A program made the position numbers and the translations under genes. A stretch of 64,000 nt of DNA from Mesorhizobium sp. B2-3-4 (GTDB lineage: Bacteria > Pseudomonadota > Alphaproteobacteria > Rhizobiales > Rhizobiaceae): positions 62,001 to 126,000 of the forward strand of contig NZ_VFVY01000011.1 of the NCBI RefSeq assembly GCF_006442315.1, written 5' to 3'. A model generated the notes under the pieces. That model did no database searches and was not told the DNA's origin. It worked only from the letters and a program-made list of their open reading frames with translations. Of this stretch, positions 16,367-24,512 are shown piece after piece (the first letter of the stretch is position 1; each line of letters starts with the position of its first letter).

Positions 16367-17272
16367 ATGAAGAGAGTTCGCAAGGCAGTTTTCCCGGTCG
16401 CCGGTCTCGGTACGCGGTTTCTCCCAGCCACAAAGGCTGTCCCCAAGGAGATGCTGACGGTCGTCGACAGACCGGTCATCCAGTACGTCGTGGATGAGGC
16501 GCGCGAGGCGGGCATCGAGCATTTCATTTTCGTGACCGGCCGCAACAAGGCGGTCATCGAGGATCATTTCGATATCCAGTTCGAGCTCTATGATACGCTT
16601 GCCCAGCGCGGCAAGGACGAGCAGCTTGCCCGCCTGCAGCGGCTGCAGCCGGCGCCTGGCCAGACCAGCTTCACCCGCCAGCAGGTGCCGATGGGTCTTG
16701 GCCATGCGGTCTGGTGCGCCCGTGAACTGGTGGGCGACGAGCCGTTCGCGCTGTTGTTGCCCGACATGATCATGCAGTCGGAGAAGAGCTGCATGAAGGC
16801 GATGGTCGAGCTCTACGAGGAAACCGGCAACAACATCATCGCCGTGCAGGAATGCGACCCGGCCGAAACCCATAAATATGGCATTGTCGGGCGTGGCGAG
16901 GACACGCATCATGGCTTCCGCATCACCGAAATGGTCGAGAAGCCCAAGACCGGCACCGCGCCGTCCAACCTCTACATCAACGGCCGTTACATCCTGCAAC
17001 CCGAGATCTTCGGGATTCTGGAAGGCCAGGAGAAGGGCGCCGGCAACGAAATCCAGCTCACCGACGCGATGTTGAAGCTGGAAAAACAGCAGGAATTCTA
17101 CGGCTACCATTATCAGGGCCGGACCTTCGACTGCGGTTCGCCGGAAGGCTTCGTCGAGGCCAACGTCGCCTTCGCGCTGTGGCGCAACGACATGAACCAA
17201 AGCATGGCCGGCGTCATCCGCACACTGCTCGACGAGATGAAGCCGTCCGAGCGGCGGGGCGCCGCATTTTAG
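16367..17272 (+). CDS. galU: UTP-glucose-1-phosphate uridylyltransferase
   Basis: 301 residues. Makes UDP-glucose from UTP and glucose-1-phosphate for exopolysaccharide, lipopolysaccharide and cyclic glucan synthesis. Nucleotide-binding signature GLGTRFLPATKAVPKEML at 14-31, then VTGRNKAVIEDHFD and the sugar-binding YINGRYILQPEIF region. Length and sequence fit bacterial GalU/ExoN. It stands alone, divergent from the transglycosylase gene and convergent with the outer-membrane barrel gene. Confidence 0.95.
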   Translation: MKRVRKAVFPVAGLGTRFLPATKAVPKEMLTVVDRPVIQYVVDEAREAGIEHFIFVTGRNKAVIEDHFDIQFELYDTLAQRGKDEQLARLQRLQPAPGQTSFTRQQVPMGLGHAVWCARELVGDEPFALLLPDMIMQSEKSCMKAMVELYEETGNNIIAVQECDPAETHKYGIVGRGEDTHHGFRITEMVEKPKTGTAPSNLYINGRYILQPEIFGILEGQEKGAGNEIQLTDAMLKLEKQQEFYGYHYQGRTFDCGSPEGFVEANVAFALWRNDMNQSMAGVIRTLLDEMKPSERRGAAF

Positions 17273-17328
17273 GCTCGCGCTTTCTTAACCTTGGGGCGAA
17301 GCAAGGAGCGGCGCGAACTCATTCGCCT

Positions 17329-19104
17329 TCAGCGCTGAACCTTGACGCCGAGATAGATAGAGTTGGCGGTGTAATCACGGCCGGGCAGGTTGCTGGTCAG
17401 CTTTTCGGTTCTCACCCGGCTGGTGAGGCCCGCATAGCGGTTCAGCCACCAGGTCAGGCCAGCCTCCGCGCTCAAGATCCTGTCATGGCCGTCAATGCCG
17501 ACATAGTCGCGCCAGTCGAGGCCCAGAGCCGCGTTCGCGGTCAGATTGGCGCGGATCAGGCGTTCGCCCGTCAGGCGGCCAGAGTAGAGGATGTCGCCGC
17601 TTTCGCCTGATGTGGTCGTGGTCTCGACAGTCGTCTTGCCGGTCAGGCCGATCGTGGTGCCGCGTTCCGGCGACCATTTGAGGTCGGCGTTGACGGTGGC
17701 ACCCGAAATCGCCTCCAGGCTCTTGTCGTCGATCGCCTCCCGCAGCCAGCCGGCGGAGAATTCACCCGACAGTTTCTCACCCATGTCGAGCTGCAGGCCG
17801 GCACGGGCACCGAGGCGCGTCGAGGAACGCTCGAAGCCTTCATTGTCGATGCGCTGGTCGTAGGCCCGGCGGCCGACCTCGATTTCGGTGAACGGGGTGA
17901 GGGCCGGGGAAATCTCGTAGCCGGTGCGCAAGGTCGCGGTGTAGAGCGTGTTGTCCTGATCCTTCTGCGACAGCGAGGTGCCGTCCGAGAGCTTGGCGTC
18001 GCCGTAGAAGTCGTGCGAGACGGCGCCGGTCAGCGTGTACTGCATCTTGCCGACCGCCTTTTCGAGAGCGACGCTGCCATCGATCGTCTGCCGCAGCGGC
18101 TGGGTGCTGACACCGGCAATGGCATCGGGCGAGGATGCCGATTCCGGCACGGCTTCGTAGCCGAGCTTGGCGATGGCGCGCAGCTCATTGTCGAGGTCGA
18201 CATTGAGCTGACCCTCGATGCGGCCCTGCGCGTCGTGGACCGGGTAGCCCGACACCGTCTCGCGAAAGGTGCCGTAGCCATCGATTGTCGCTGAGTTTTC
18301 GCGCCAGTCGGAGGCGGCGGTAAAGCGCAGCGCCGTCTCGGACAGCACCGCCGACGTGCCGGCACTGCTCGAATCGCCATTGGTCGTGGCCGTAAGCCCC
18401 TGCTCGATGGTCGGCCGGATGACGAAGGAGCCCCATTTGACGCCGGTGGCGGCGAATGGATCATCCTCTGCCTTCTTGTTCTGGCCCTCGATCGCAGCGG
18501 TGCGCTCGGCGCCGGGATCGAGTTTCTGCTTGTCGACACTGTCGATGGTGAGCGCACGGCGGTTGGCGGCTTCCTGGTCCGCCGCGCTGCTGTCGGTGTC
18601 GTCCGTCGTCGCGGTCTTGCCCGTCGTGGCGGTTGTGGTCGAATCCGTGGCCGCCGTGGTGGTCTTTTTCTTCTTCGACTTGTCGGCAGCCTTGTCCTTT
18701 GCCTTGTCGGCCGCGCTCTGCCGGGGTGCGCGGCGCGGCTTGGGCGGGGCAGGCGTGTCGGCGGCGGCGGTGTCGTCGCCGGCCTGGGGCGGGTCGAAGA
18801 CGCTGGTGGTCGCGTTTGGAGCATCCGTGTCGTCAGGGACGGCGCCGGCGCTGGCCGGCAGATAGGTGCGCGCCGGCGCATTGTCCTGCGCGGCCTGGGC
18901 CGCTTGCTGGGCAAGAACCAGATTTCTCGCCTTGCGCTGCTGGTCGGACAGGATCGCCGATTCGGAGACTTCTCCACGAAGTTCGGTTTCCTGGGCGTGG
19001 AGGGGTGCCGGGCGCAGCAAGGCAAGAACGCTGGTCGCCAGCAGCAAGGCGCAAACCGCCTTGCCCCGTCGTCCTCTCGATTTTTCTGGCTGGACCCCGG
19101 ACAT
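17329..19104 (-). CDS. Outer-membrane beta-barrel protein
   Basis: 591 residues from the ATG at 19104 (a GTG at 19113 is possible). A signal peptide ends near LHAQE. Residues about 60-200 are Thr/Ala/Asp/Lys-rich and probably disordered. The C-terminal two thirds show regularly alternating polar and hydrophobic strands with aromatic residues at turns, ending in SIYLGVKVQR, the look of an outer-membrane barrel of the BBP2-like type found near exopolysaccharide genes. No specific transport substrate is visible. It lies between galU and kdsD, which fits the local envelope theme. Confidence 0.75.
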   Translation of the reverse strand: MSGVQPEKSRGRRGKAVCALLLATSVLALLRPAPLHAQETELRGEVSESAILSDQQRKARNLVLAQQAAQAAQDNAPARTYLPASAGAVPDDTDAPNATTSVFDPPQAGDDTAAADTPAPPKPRRAPRQSAADKAKDKAADKSKKKKTTTAATDSTTTATTGKTATTDDTDSSAADQEAANRRALTIDSVDKQKLDPGAERTAAIEGQNKKAEDDPFAATGVKWGSFVIRPTIEQGLTATTNGDSSSAGTSAVLSETALRFTAASDWRENSATIDGYGTFRETVSGYPVHDAQGRIEGQLNVDLDNELRAIAKLGYEAVPESASSPDAIAGVSTQPLRQTIDGSVALEKAVGKMQYTLTGAVSHDFYGDAKLSDGTSLSQKDQDNTLYTATLRTGYEISPALTPFTEIEVGRRAYDQRIDNEGFERSSTRLGARAGLQLDMGEKLSGEFSAGWLREAIDDKSLEAISGATVNADLKWSPERGTTIGLTGKTTVETTTTSGESGDILYSGRLTGERLIRANLTANAALGLDWRDYVGIDGHDRILSAEAGLTWWLNRYAGLTSRVRTEKLTSNLPGRDYTANSIYLGVKVQR

Positions 19105-19164
19105 CGCCACCACTGCTTGCGCGGCGCATGCGCGCCATACTTACCGAACCGTAAATGGGGATGG

Positions 19165-19179
19165 TTAACGGAGGGTTGA
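19165..19179 (+). promoter_or_regulatory. Candidate CtrA box (one mismatch)
   Basis: TTAA-N7-TTGA in the 207-base divergent region between the barrel-protein gene and kdsD. It differs at one position from the CtrA consensus TTAA-N7-TTAA. It could serve either gene. Weak on its own. Confidence 0.3.
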
Positions 19180-19311
19180 GGCAGGCCGCCGTTCGCGGGT
19201 TAAAGTGCCATTGTTTCGAGGGGCTGATGATGCGTTGGAATTCCGCGATGCCGGATGCCCCGTCGCCATTTCCGTTGGACAGGCGGACGGCAAAGCGCTA
19301 ATCGCATCACC

Positions 19312-20313
19312 ATGCAGGCGAGACCTCTCGATAAGAAGCCTCTGGACAGGCAGGCGTCAATTGATTCGGCGCTGAGAACCGTGGCAACCGAGCAAGCCGG
19401 GATCGCCGCTCTTGCCGAAGCGCTTGAGAACGGGCTGGCGATACCTTTTGCCCAGGCCGTCGACATCATCTCGAAGATCGAGGGCCGGGTCATCGTCACC
19501 GGTGTCGGCAAAAGCGGCCATATCGGTTCCAAGATCGCTGCGACGCTGGCCTCGACCGGGACGCCGGCCTTCTTCGTCCATCCCGTGGAAGCCAATCATG
19601 GCGATCTCGGCATGATCGCCAGGGACGATGCCATCATCGCCATCTCCTGGTCGGGTGAGAGCAAGGAGATGATGGGCATCGTCGCCTATTCCCGGCGCTT
19701 CTCCATCCCGCTCATCGCCGTCACCTCCGGAGAGACCTCCGCGCTGGCGCGCGCGGCCGATGTCGTGCTTTTGTTGCCGCGCGCCCCCGAGGCCTGCCCG
19801 CATGGCCTGGCGCCGACGACGTCGACACTGCTGCAACTGGTCGTCGGCGACGCGCTGGCGATCGCGCTACTCGAGGCGCGGGGCTTCACGCCGGACCATT
19901 TCCGCACCTTCCATCCCGGCGGCCAGCTCGGCGCCAACCTGACCATGGTCTCCGAGATCATGCGGGTCGGTGATCAGATGCCACTGGCCGTGCTCGGCAC
20001 CAAGATGCCCGAAGCGGTGATGACGTTGTCGCAGAAAAAGGTCGGTTGCGTGCTGATCGTCGACGCTCATGGCGAACTGGCCGGCATCATCACCGATGGC
20101 GACGTGGCGCGCAATCTGCACCGCAACCTCGCCGACGTCATCGTCGACGAGGTGATGACCCGCACGCCCAAAACGGTCGACCCGCAGACGCTTGCCGGCA
20201 CGGCGATCGCGCTGCTCAACGAGCACAATATCGGCGCGCTGGTGGTGACCAGGAACAACATGCCGCTCGGCGTTGTTCATTTCCACGATCTGTTGCGCAT
20301 CGGCGCCGCCTGA
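19312..20313 (+). CDS. kdsD: Arabinose-5-phosphate isomerase (KpsF/GutQ family)
   Basis: 333 residues from the ATG at 19312; an upstream in-frame ATG at 19255 lacks conservation and a ribosome site. Converts ribulose-5-phosphate to arabinose-5-phosphate, the first step to KDO for lipopolysaccharide. SIS domain at about 45-190 with GVGKSGHIGSKIA at 64-76 and SWSGESKE, followed by two CBS domains (about 210-330). Length is that of the family. The stop is followed at once by a cruciform-like repeat. Confidence 0.93.
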   Translation: MQARPLDKKPLDRQASIDSALRTVATEQAGIAALAEALENGLAIPFAQAVDIISKIEGRVIVTGVGKSGHIGSKIAATLASTGTPAFFVHPVEANHGDLGMIARDDAIIAISWSGESKEMMGIVAYSRRFSIPLIAVTSGETSALARAADVVLLLPRAPEACPHGLAPTTSTLLQLVVGDALAIALLEARGFTPDHFRTFHPGGQLGANLTMVSEIMRVGDQMPLAVLGTKMPEAVMTLSQKKVGCVLIVDAHGELAGIITDGDVARNLHRNLADVIVDEVMTRTPKTVDPQTLAGTAIALLNEHNIGALVVTRNNMPLGVVHFHDLLRIGAA

Positions 20314-20378
20314 GATGTACCGATATTCAGGTGAGAGGCCGGTCTGCAAACTCGGCCTGACCTGAATCTCGGCACATC
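20314..20378. repeat. Cruciform-like palindromic repeat (copy A)
   Basis: Starts immediately after the kdsD stop. Outer arms of 19 bases (20314-20332 and 20360-20378) match at 17 positions; an inner pair AGGCCG / CGGCCT lies in the loop. Its two ends reappear at both ends of the longer element at 49842-50000, so this is a dispersed repeat family and not a simple terminator. Confidence 0.7.
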
Positions 20379-20402
20379 TTGCGCAATGGCGCGGTCAGAA
20401 TT

Positions 20403-20867
20403 TCAGACCCGCTCCACCGTCAGTTCCAGATCTGTGTCGGCGGCGGCGGTGACGCGCACCTGCGTGCCTGCCGGCAGGTCCGGGCCGGAGACGCGCCACA
20501 GCGTGTCGCCGAGCTTGATACGGCCGCGGCCGTCGCGGATCGGTTCGGCGAGCGTCGCCATCCTGCCCACCATCTGTGCGCCGCGGCGGTTTAGCAGCGG
20601 CTGATCGGTCGGCTGGTCGCGTCCGCCCATCAGTTTCTTGCCGACAAAGGCCGAAACCAGCGACAGAACGAGGAACAGGAGCACCTGGACCTGCCATGTC
20701 CAGATGGCGGCATCCCAGATCAGCAGCGACACCGCGCCGACGATCAGCGCGGCGATGCCGATCCAGAGCATGAAGAAACCGGGCGCGATGACTTCTACAA
20801 CCAGCAGCACGAAGCCCAGGACCATCCAGTTCCACGGGCCGAGTTCAGAAACGATGCGATCGATCAT
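20403..20867 (-). CDS. NfeD-like membrane protein
   Basis: 154 residues. Three to four membrane helices in the first 80 residues (LGFVLLVVEVIAPGFFMLWIG, and the LLFLVLSLVSAFVG region), then a small OB-fold domain at about 90-150 (VGRMATLAEPIRDGRGRIKLGDTLWRV). This is the short NfeD type that pairs with SPFH proteins in membrane microdomains. The gene starts 20 bases after the stop of the SPFH gene in the same operon, the expected arrangement. Confidence 0.9.
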   Translation of the reverse strand: MIDRIVSELGPWNWMVLGFVLLVVEVIAPGFFMLWIGIAALIVGAVSLLIWDAAIWTWQVQVLLFLVLSLVSAFVGKKLMGGRDQPTDQPLLNRRGAQMVGRMATLAEPIRDGRGRIKLGDTLWRVSGPDLPAGTQVRVTAAADTDLELTVERV

Positions 20868-20887
20868 GAGAGCAATCTCCTACGATC

Positions 20888-21838
20888 TCAGTTCTCGCTC
20901 GGGCGAACCACCGGCGGACGCGCGGCCTGCCTTTGCGCGCCGCTCGTGCCTTCGCCGCGGAAGACTTCCTTGGCGATTTCGCCAATGCCGCCAAGCGTGC
21001 CGATCAGCGAGGAGGCTTCCAGCGGCATCAGCACGACCTTGCTGTTGGTGGCCGAACCGATCCTGGTCAGCGCCTCGGTGTATTTCTGGGCGACGAAGTA
21101 GTTCAGGGCCTGGACGTCACCCTTGGAAATCGCTTCCGACACCACCTGGGTGGCGCGGGCTTCGGCCTCGGCGGAGCGTTCACGCGCCTCGGCATCGCGG
21201 AAGGCCGCTTCCTTGCGGCCCTCGGCCTCGAGGATCTGCGACTGCTTGAGGCCCTCGGCGGCCAGGATCTGCGCGCGCTTGTTGCGCTCGGCGGTCATCT
21301 GTCGACCCATCGATTCGATGAGGTTGGCCGGCGGGTTGATGTCCTTGATCTCGACGCGGGTGATCTTGATGCCCCAGGGGTGCGCCGCCTCGTCGACGAC
21401 GCGCAGCAGGCGTTCGTTGATGGCGTCGCGGTTGGACAACAGCTCGTCGAGGTCCATAGAACCCATGACGGTACGGATGTTGGTCATTGTCAGGTTGAGG
21501 ATCGCGTTCTGCAAGCCGGCAACCTGATATGCGGCCTGTGCCGCGTTGAGGATCTGGTAGAAGGCGATGCCGTCGACACCGACTATGGCGTTGTCGCGGG
21601 TGATGATCTCCTGGCTCGGAACGTCGAGCACCTGCTCCATCATGTTCATCTTGGCGCCGATGCGGTCGACGAACGGCGTGATGATGTTGAGGCCCGGGCT
21701 CAGTGTCCTGGTGTAACGACCAAAGCGTTCGACGGTATAGTTATAGCCCTGCGGAATTGTCTTGATGCCTTTGAACAGCACCAGCACGACAAGCGCGACC
21801 AGAACAACGACCGCAATATCGAAACCACTGAAATCCAT
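20888..21838 (-). CDS. SPFH/Band 7 family protein (stomatin/QmcA-like)
   Basis: 316 residues. One N-terminal membrane helix (about 5-23), the SPFH domain (about 25-200, with VERFGRYTRTLSPGLNIITPFVD), then a long charged coiled coil rich in Ala/Glu/Arg (about 200-270) used for oligomerisation, and a short tail. Scaffolds membrane domains and modulates membrane proteases; works with the NfeD partner encoded next. The operon promoter must lie between 21839 and the neighbouring oxidoreductase stop. Confidence 0.92.
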   Translation of the reverse strand: MDFSGFDIAVVVLVALVVLVLFKGIKTIPQGYNYTVERFGRYTRTLSPGLNIITPFVDRIGAKMNMMEQVLDVPSQEIITRDNAIVGVDGIAFYQILNAAQAAYQVAGLQNAILNLTMTNIRTVMGSMDLDELLSNRDAINERLLRVVDEAAHPWGIKITRVEIKDINPPANLIESMGRQMTAERNKRAQILAAEGLKQSQILEAEGRKEAAFRDAEARERSAEAEARATQVVSEAISKGDVQALNYFVAQKYTEALTRIGSATNSKVVLMPLEASSLIGTLGGIGEIAKEVFRGEGTSGAQRQAARPPVVRPSEN

Positions 21839-21959
21839 TTGGCTCTCCCTCGGAAGCAGGCCGCGCGAGCCATTCCCGCGCCGTCGGCCTCACCAAAGAC
21901 TTAAGTGTGTTTCAGCAGCGTTACAATCAGGTGATGAGGGATTGTTTGCGCAAATACAA

Positions 21960-23171
21960 TCAACGATTGAAAGCGAACAGCCCTGCATCCGTATCGTCAT
22001 CTCCGCGGATCGCGGCCGAGACTGTTTCCGAAGCGATCCGCGAGAAGGTGATGCCGTTGCCGCCATAACCCATGACGGCATGGATGCGGGGGTGCCGGGG
22101 AACGGTGCCGATATAGGGCAGGCCTGTCGTCGTGGTTCCGAACGAACCGGTCCAGGCAAATTCCGGGCTGATGTCGAGACGCGGGAAGAGCCGGCCAAGT
22201 TTCTCGGCGATGCGTTCGCTCTTGGCGGCGATCATTGCGTCGCGCCGGCCTTCGTCGGTGAAGTCTTCATCCTCGCCCCCGCAGATAACCCGGCCATCGG
22301 CGGTTGCCCTGGCATAGAGGTAGGGATCCGATGCCTCCCAGATGAAGGCCGCACACGGCCACAGCTTTCGCGGCTGCGGCCGCGTCGCGATTGCCCAGGT
22401 CGAGATGATCCGGTGGGCCGCCGCCGGCACGATGTCGGCCAGTTCGTAGCCGGTGGCGAGCACGACATGCCGTGCGGTGATGGTGGGGCCGTCCCTGGTT
22501 GCCACGATCACCTCATCGACACCGTCCTTGATCGCGGTTGCTTCGACGGGAGCGTAGAAGCGTGCCTTGCCCCCGAGCGCCTTGCGCAGCAGCCCCGCGG
22601 TCAGCTTGCGCGGGTCGAGCGCGATATTGCCGTGGCTGAGGATGGCGCCGCCGCGATCGATGCCGAACGCTTCGGCGAGCGGCTGCGGGGTCAGATAGGT
22701 CGCGGCGATGCCCGCTTGCCGACGCGCGTCGGCTTCCTCGCGCAATTCCGAGGGGCCGAGCACGGTGCCGGCCAGATACAGCGACTGCGTGCGGCGCATG
22801 TCGCAGTTGATGCCGAGTTCGGCGATGCGGGCAGCAAGGTTGGAAACGGCAAGCCGTGAGCGTCGCCAGGCCTGCCGGGCCTCGGCTCTGCCGATCATCT
22901 TCGACAGGATCGATAGCGGTTGGTCGATTTCGAACTGCACCAGCGCCGTGGTTGCCGCCGTTGAGCCTTTGAGCGGGCCACGCCGGTCGATACAGATCAC
23001 TGCGTGACCATCCGCCGTCAGCGCCTCGGCCATCATGGCGCCGCTGATGCCCATGCCGACGATCAGCACGTCGGTCTTGACGTCCCGGGCCAGACTGTCG
23101 GTCGGCACGGCGGGCGCGCGATAAGCCGACCAGACAGGGCGGCCGGTTCTGAGGTCGAGTTTGCGACGCAT
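21960..23171 (-). CDS. FAD-dependent oxidoreductase (DAO superfamily)
   Basis: 403 residues. FAD-binding Rossmann motif VLIVGMGISGAMMAEAL at 35-51, then the C-terminal substrate half with TGSFGTTTTGLPYIG and GYGGNGITFSRIA, typical of glycine/D-amino-acid oxidase-type enzymes such as gamma-glutamylputrescine oxidase. The substrate is unknown; amines or amino acids are likely by family. The start is supported by GGAG seven bases upstream of the ATG. Between this gene and hemH lies a palindromic repeat. Confidence 0.85.
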   Translation of the reverse strand: MRRKLDLRTGRPVWSAYRAPAVPTDSLARDVKTDVLIVGMGISGAMMAEALTADGHAVICIDRRGPLKGSTAATTALVQFEIDQPLSILSKMIGRAEARQAWRRSRLAVSNLAARIAELGINCDMRRTQSLYLAGTVLGPSELREEADARRQAGIAATYLTPQPLAEAFGIDRGGAILSHGNIALDPRKLTAGLLRKALGGKARFYAPVEATAIKDGVDEVIVATRDGPTITARHVVLATGYELADIVPAAAHRIISTWAIATRPQPRKLWPCAAFIWEASDPYLYARATADGRVICGGEDEDFTDEGRRDAMIAAKSERIAEKLGRLFPRLDISPEFAWTGSFGTTTTGLPYIGTVPRHPRIHAVMGYGGNGITFSRIASETVSAAIRGDDDTDAGLFAFNR

Positions 23172-23236
23172 CGAGTTCTCCGGGAGGCGCGCCTCAACGC
23201 CCCGGAGTTACCGTTGTTCCGGTGTCATAGCGGCGA

Positions 23237-23306
23237 ACCGCTTTGAGTCTTTGCTGAAGCAATTCCGGACGGCAAACCGCTTCAAACTTTTCCTGGAATT
23301 GCTTTA
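23237..23306 (-). repeat. Palindromic intergenic repeat containing the hemH stop codon
   Basis: Read on the minus strand it opens TAAAGCAATTCC and has arms AAGCAATTCC / GGAATTGCTT (23257-23266 and 23295-23304). The first TAA is the hemH stop. The pattern TAAAGC ... GGAAAAGT ... CGGTTT recurs in the element at 53039-53139. I recognise the type as common in Mesorhizobium and relatives. Confidence 0.7.
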
Positions 23307-24365
23307 TGCCCAGCCCGCCAGTTCGCGGCGCACCATCGCCTCGATCACCGCCATGCCCTCGGCGCTGTCGTTGAGGCAAGGGATGTGGGCGAAATTCCTG
23401 CCGCCGGCATGGTGGAAGGTCTCCTCGACCTCGCGGCCGATCTCGTCCAGCGTCTCGATGCAGTCGACGGAAAAGCCGGGATTGACGATGGCGATCGATT
23501 TGACGCCGTCCTTGGCCAGTTTCTCGACCGTCTTGTCGGTGTAGGGCTGGAGCCATTCCTGCGCCCCGAAGCGCGACTGGAAGGTGGTGATGAGCTTCTT
23601 TTCGTCCCAGCCGAGTTTCTCGCGCAGCAGCCTTGTCGTCTCCAGGCAATGCGCCTGATAGGGATCGCCCTTGTCGGAATAGGGTTTGGGGATGCCGTGA
23701 TAGGACGTGATGACCACTTCCGGCTCGAAATCGAGACCTGCCAGATGCCGGGCGATCGAGCCGGCGAGCGCCTCGATATAGACCGGTTCGGCATAATAGG
23801 GCGGCACGCTGCGGATGGCCGGCGCGGCGCGCATCTTCATCAAGGCGCGGAAGAGCTGGTCATTGGCGGTGGCCGTCGTCGTTGCCGAATATTGCGGATA
23901 GAGCGGGAAGGAGAGGATGCGGTCACAGCCCTGGGCGACCAGCCTCTCGGCGACGCTTGCCGTCGAAGGATTGCCGTAGCGCATGGCCCAGTCGACGACC
24001 ACGTCGGGAAGGTCGCGCAGCGCGTCGGCCAGCTTTTCGGATTGGGCGCGCGTATAGGTGCGCAGCGGCGATTCATTCTTTTCCCGGTTCCAGATCCTGG
24101 CGTAGTTGGCGCCGGACTTCTTCGGTCGCGTGGTCAGCACCAGCCCATAGAGGATCGGGTACCAGATCGCCTTGTTGAGCTCGATGACGCGCGGATCGGA
24201 CAGGAACTCGCGGAGGTAGCGCCACATCGGCTTGAATTCGGTGCCGTCGGGCGTGCCGAGATTGATCAGCATGACGCCGACCTTGCCGGCCGTGGCAGGC
24301 GCGCGGCCCGCCGTTGGGCCGACAGGCTTGACCGTCTTGGGATCGACAAGGTTGGCAGGCGTCAT
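23304..24365 (-). CDS. hemH: Ferrochelatase
   Basis: 353 residues from the ATG at 24365 with GGAG upstream; an open extension to 24437 is unconserved. Inserts Fe2+ into protoporphyrin IX, the last step of protohaem synthesis, at the membrane face. Signatures: GVMLINLGTPD near the start, ITSYHGIPKPYSDKGDPYQAHC with the catalytic His, and NPGFSVDCIETLDEI with the conserved Glu. Length fits alphaproteobacterial HemH. The stop codon is the first triplet of a palindromic repeat. Confidence 0.95.
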   Translation of the reverse strand: MTPANLVDPKTVKPVGPTAGRAPATAGKVGVMLINLGTPDGTEFKPMWRYLREFLSDPRVIELNKAIWYPILYGLVLTTRPKKSGANYARIWNREKNESPLRTYTRAQSEKLADALRDLPDVVVDWAMRYGNPSTASVAERLVAQGCDRILSFPLYPQYSATTTATANDQLFRALMKMRAAPAIRSVPPYYAEPVYIEALAGSIARHLAGLDFEPEVVITSYHGIPKPYSDKGDPYQAHCLETTRLLREKLGWDEKKLITTFQSRFGAQEWLQPYTDKTVEKLAKDGVKSIAIVNPGFSVDCIETLDEIGREVEETFHHAGGRNFAHIPCLNDSAEGMAVIEAMVRRELAGWA

Positions 24366-24461
24366 AGGGGTTCTCCGGACACGGCGTGAACCTAGCGATG
24401 GCGCGCCGGTTTTCAATGCTGCGTCTGGCCGCACCATACCGCCTTTGAGGCCGGAAGCAGA

Positions 24462-24490
24462 ACACCCGCCGGCTTTTGCCTGGCGGGTGT
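24462..24490 (-). terminator. Stem-loop after the 5'-nucleotidase gene
   Basis: A 12-bp stem, ACACCCGCC plus GGC pairing with GCC and GGCGGGTGT around a TTTT loop with one bulge, 22 bases past the stop of the minus-strand gene. There is no T tract, so it may act in 3'-end protection or factor-assisted termination. Confidence 0.55.
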
Positions 24491-24512
24491 CCTGGCTGAA
24501 AGCGAAATGACC

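Noticed and set aside
23184..23195. 12-base palindrome GAGGCGCGCCTC before the FAD oxidoreductase gene
   Set aside because: Short GC-rich palindromes of this size are expected by chance in a genome of this composition, and it lies at the ribosome site region.
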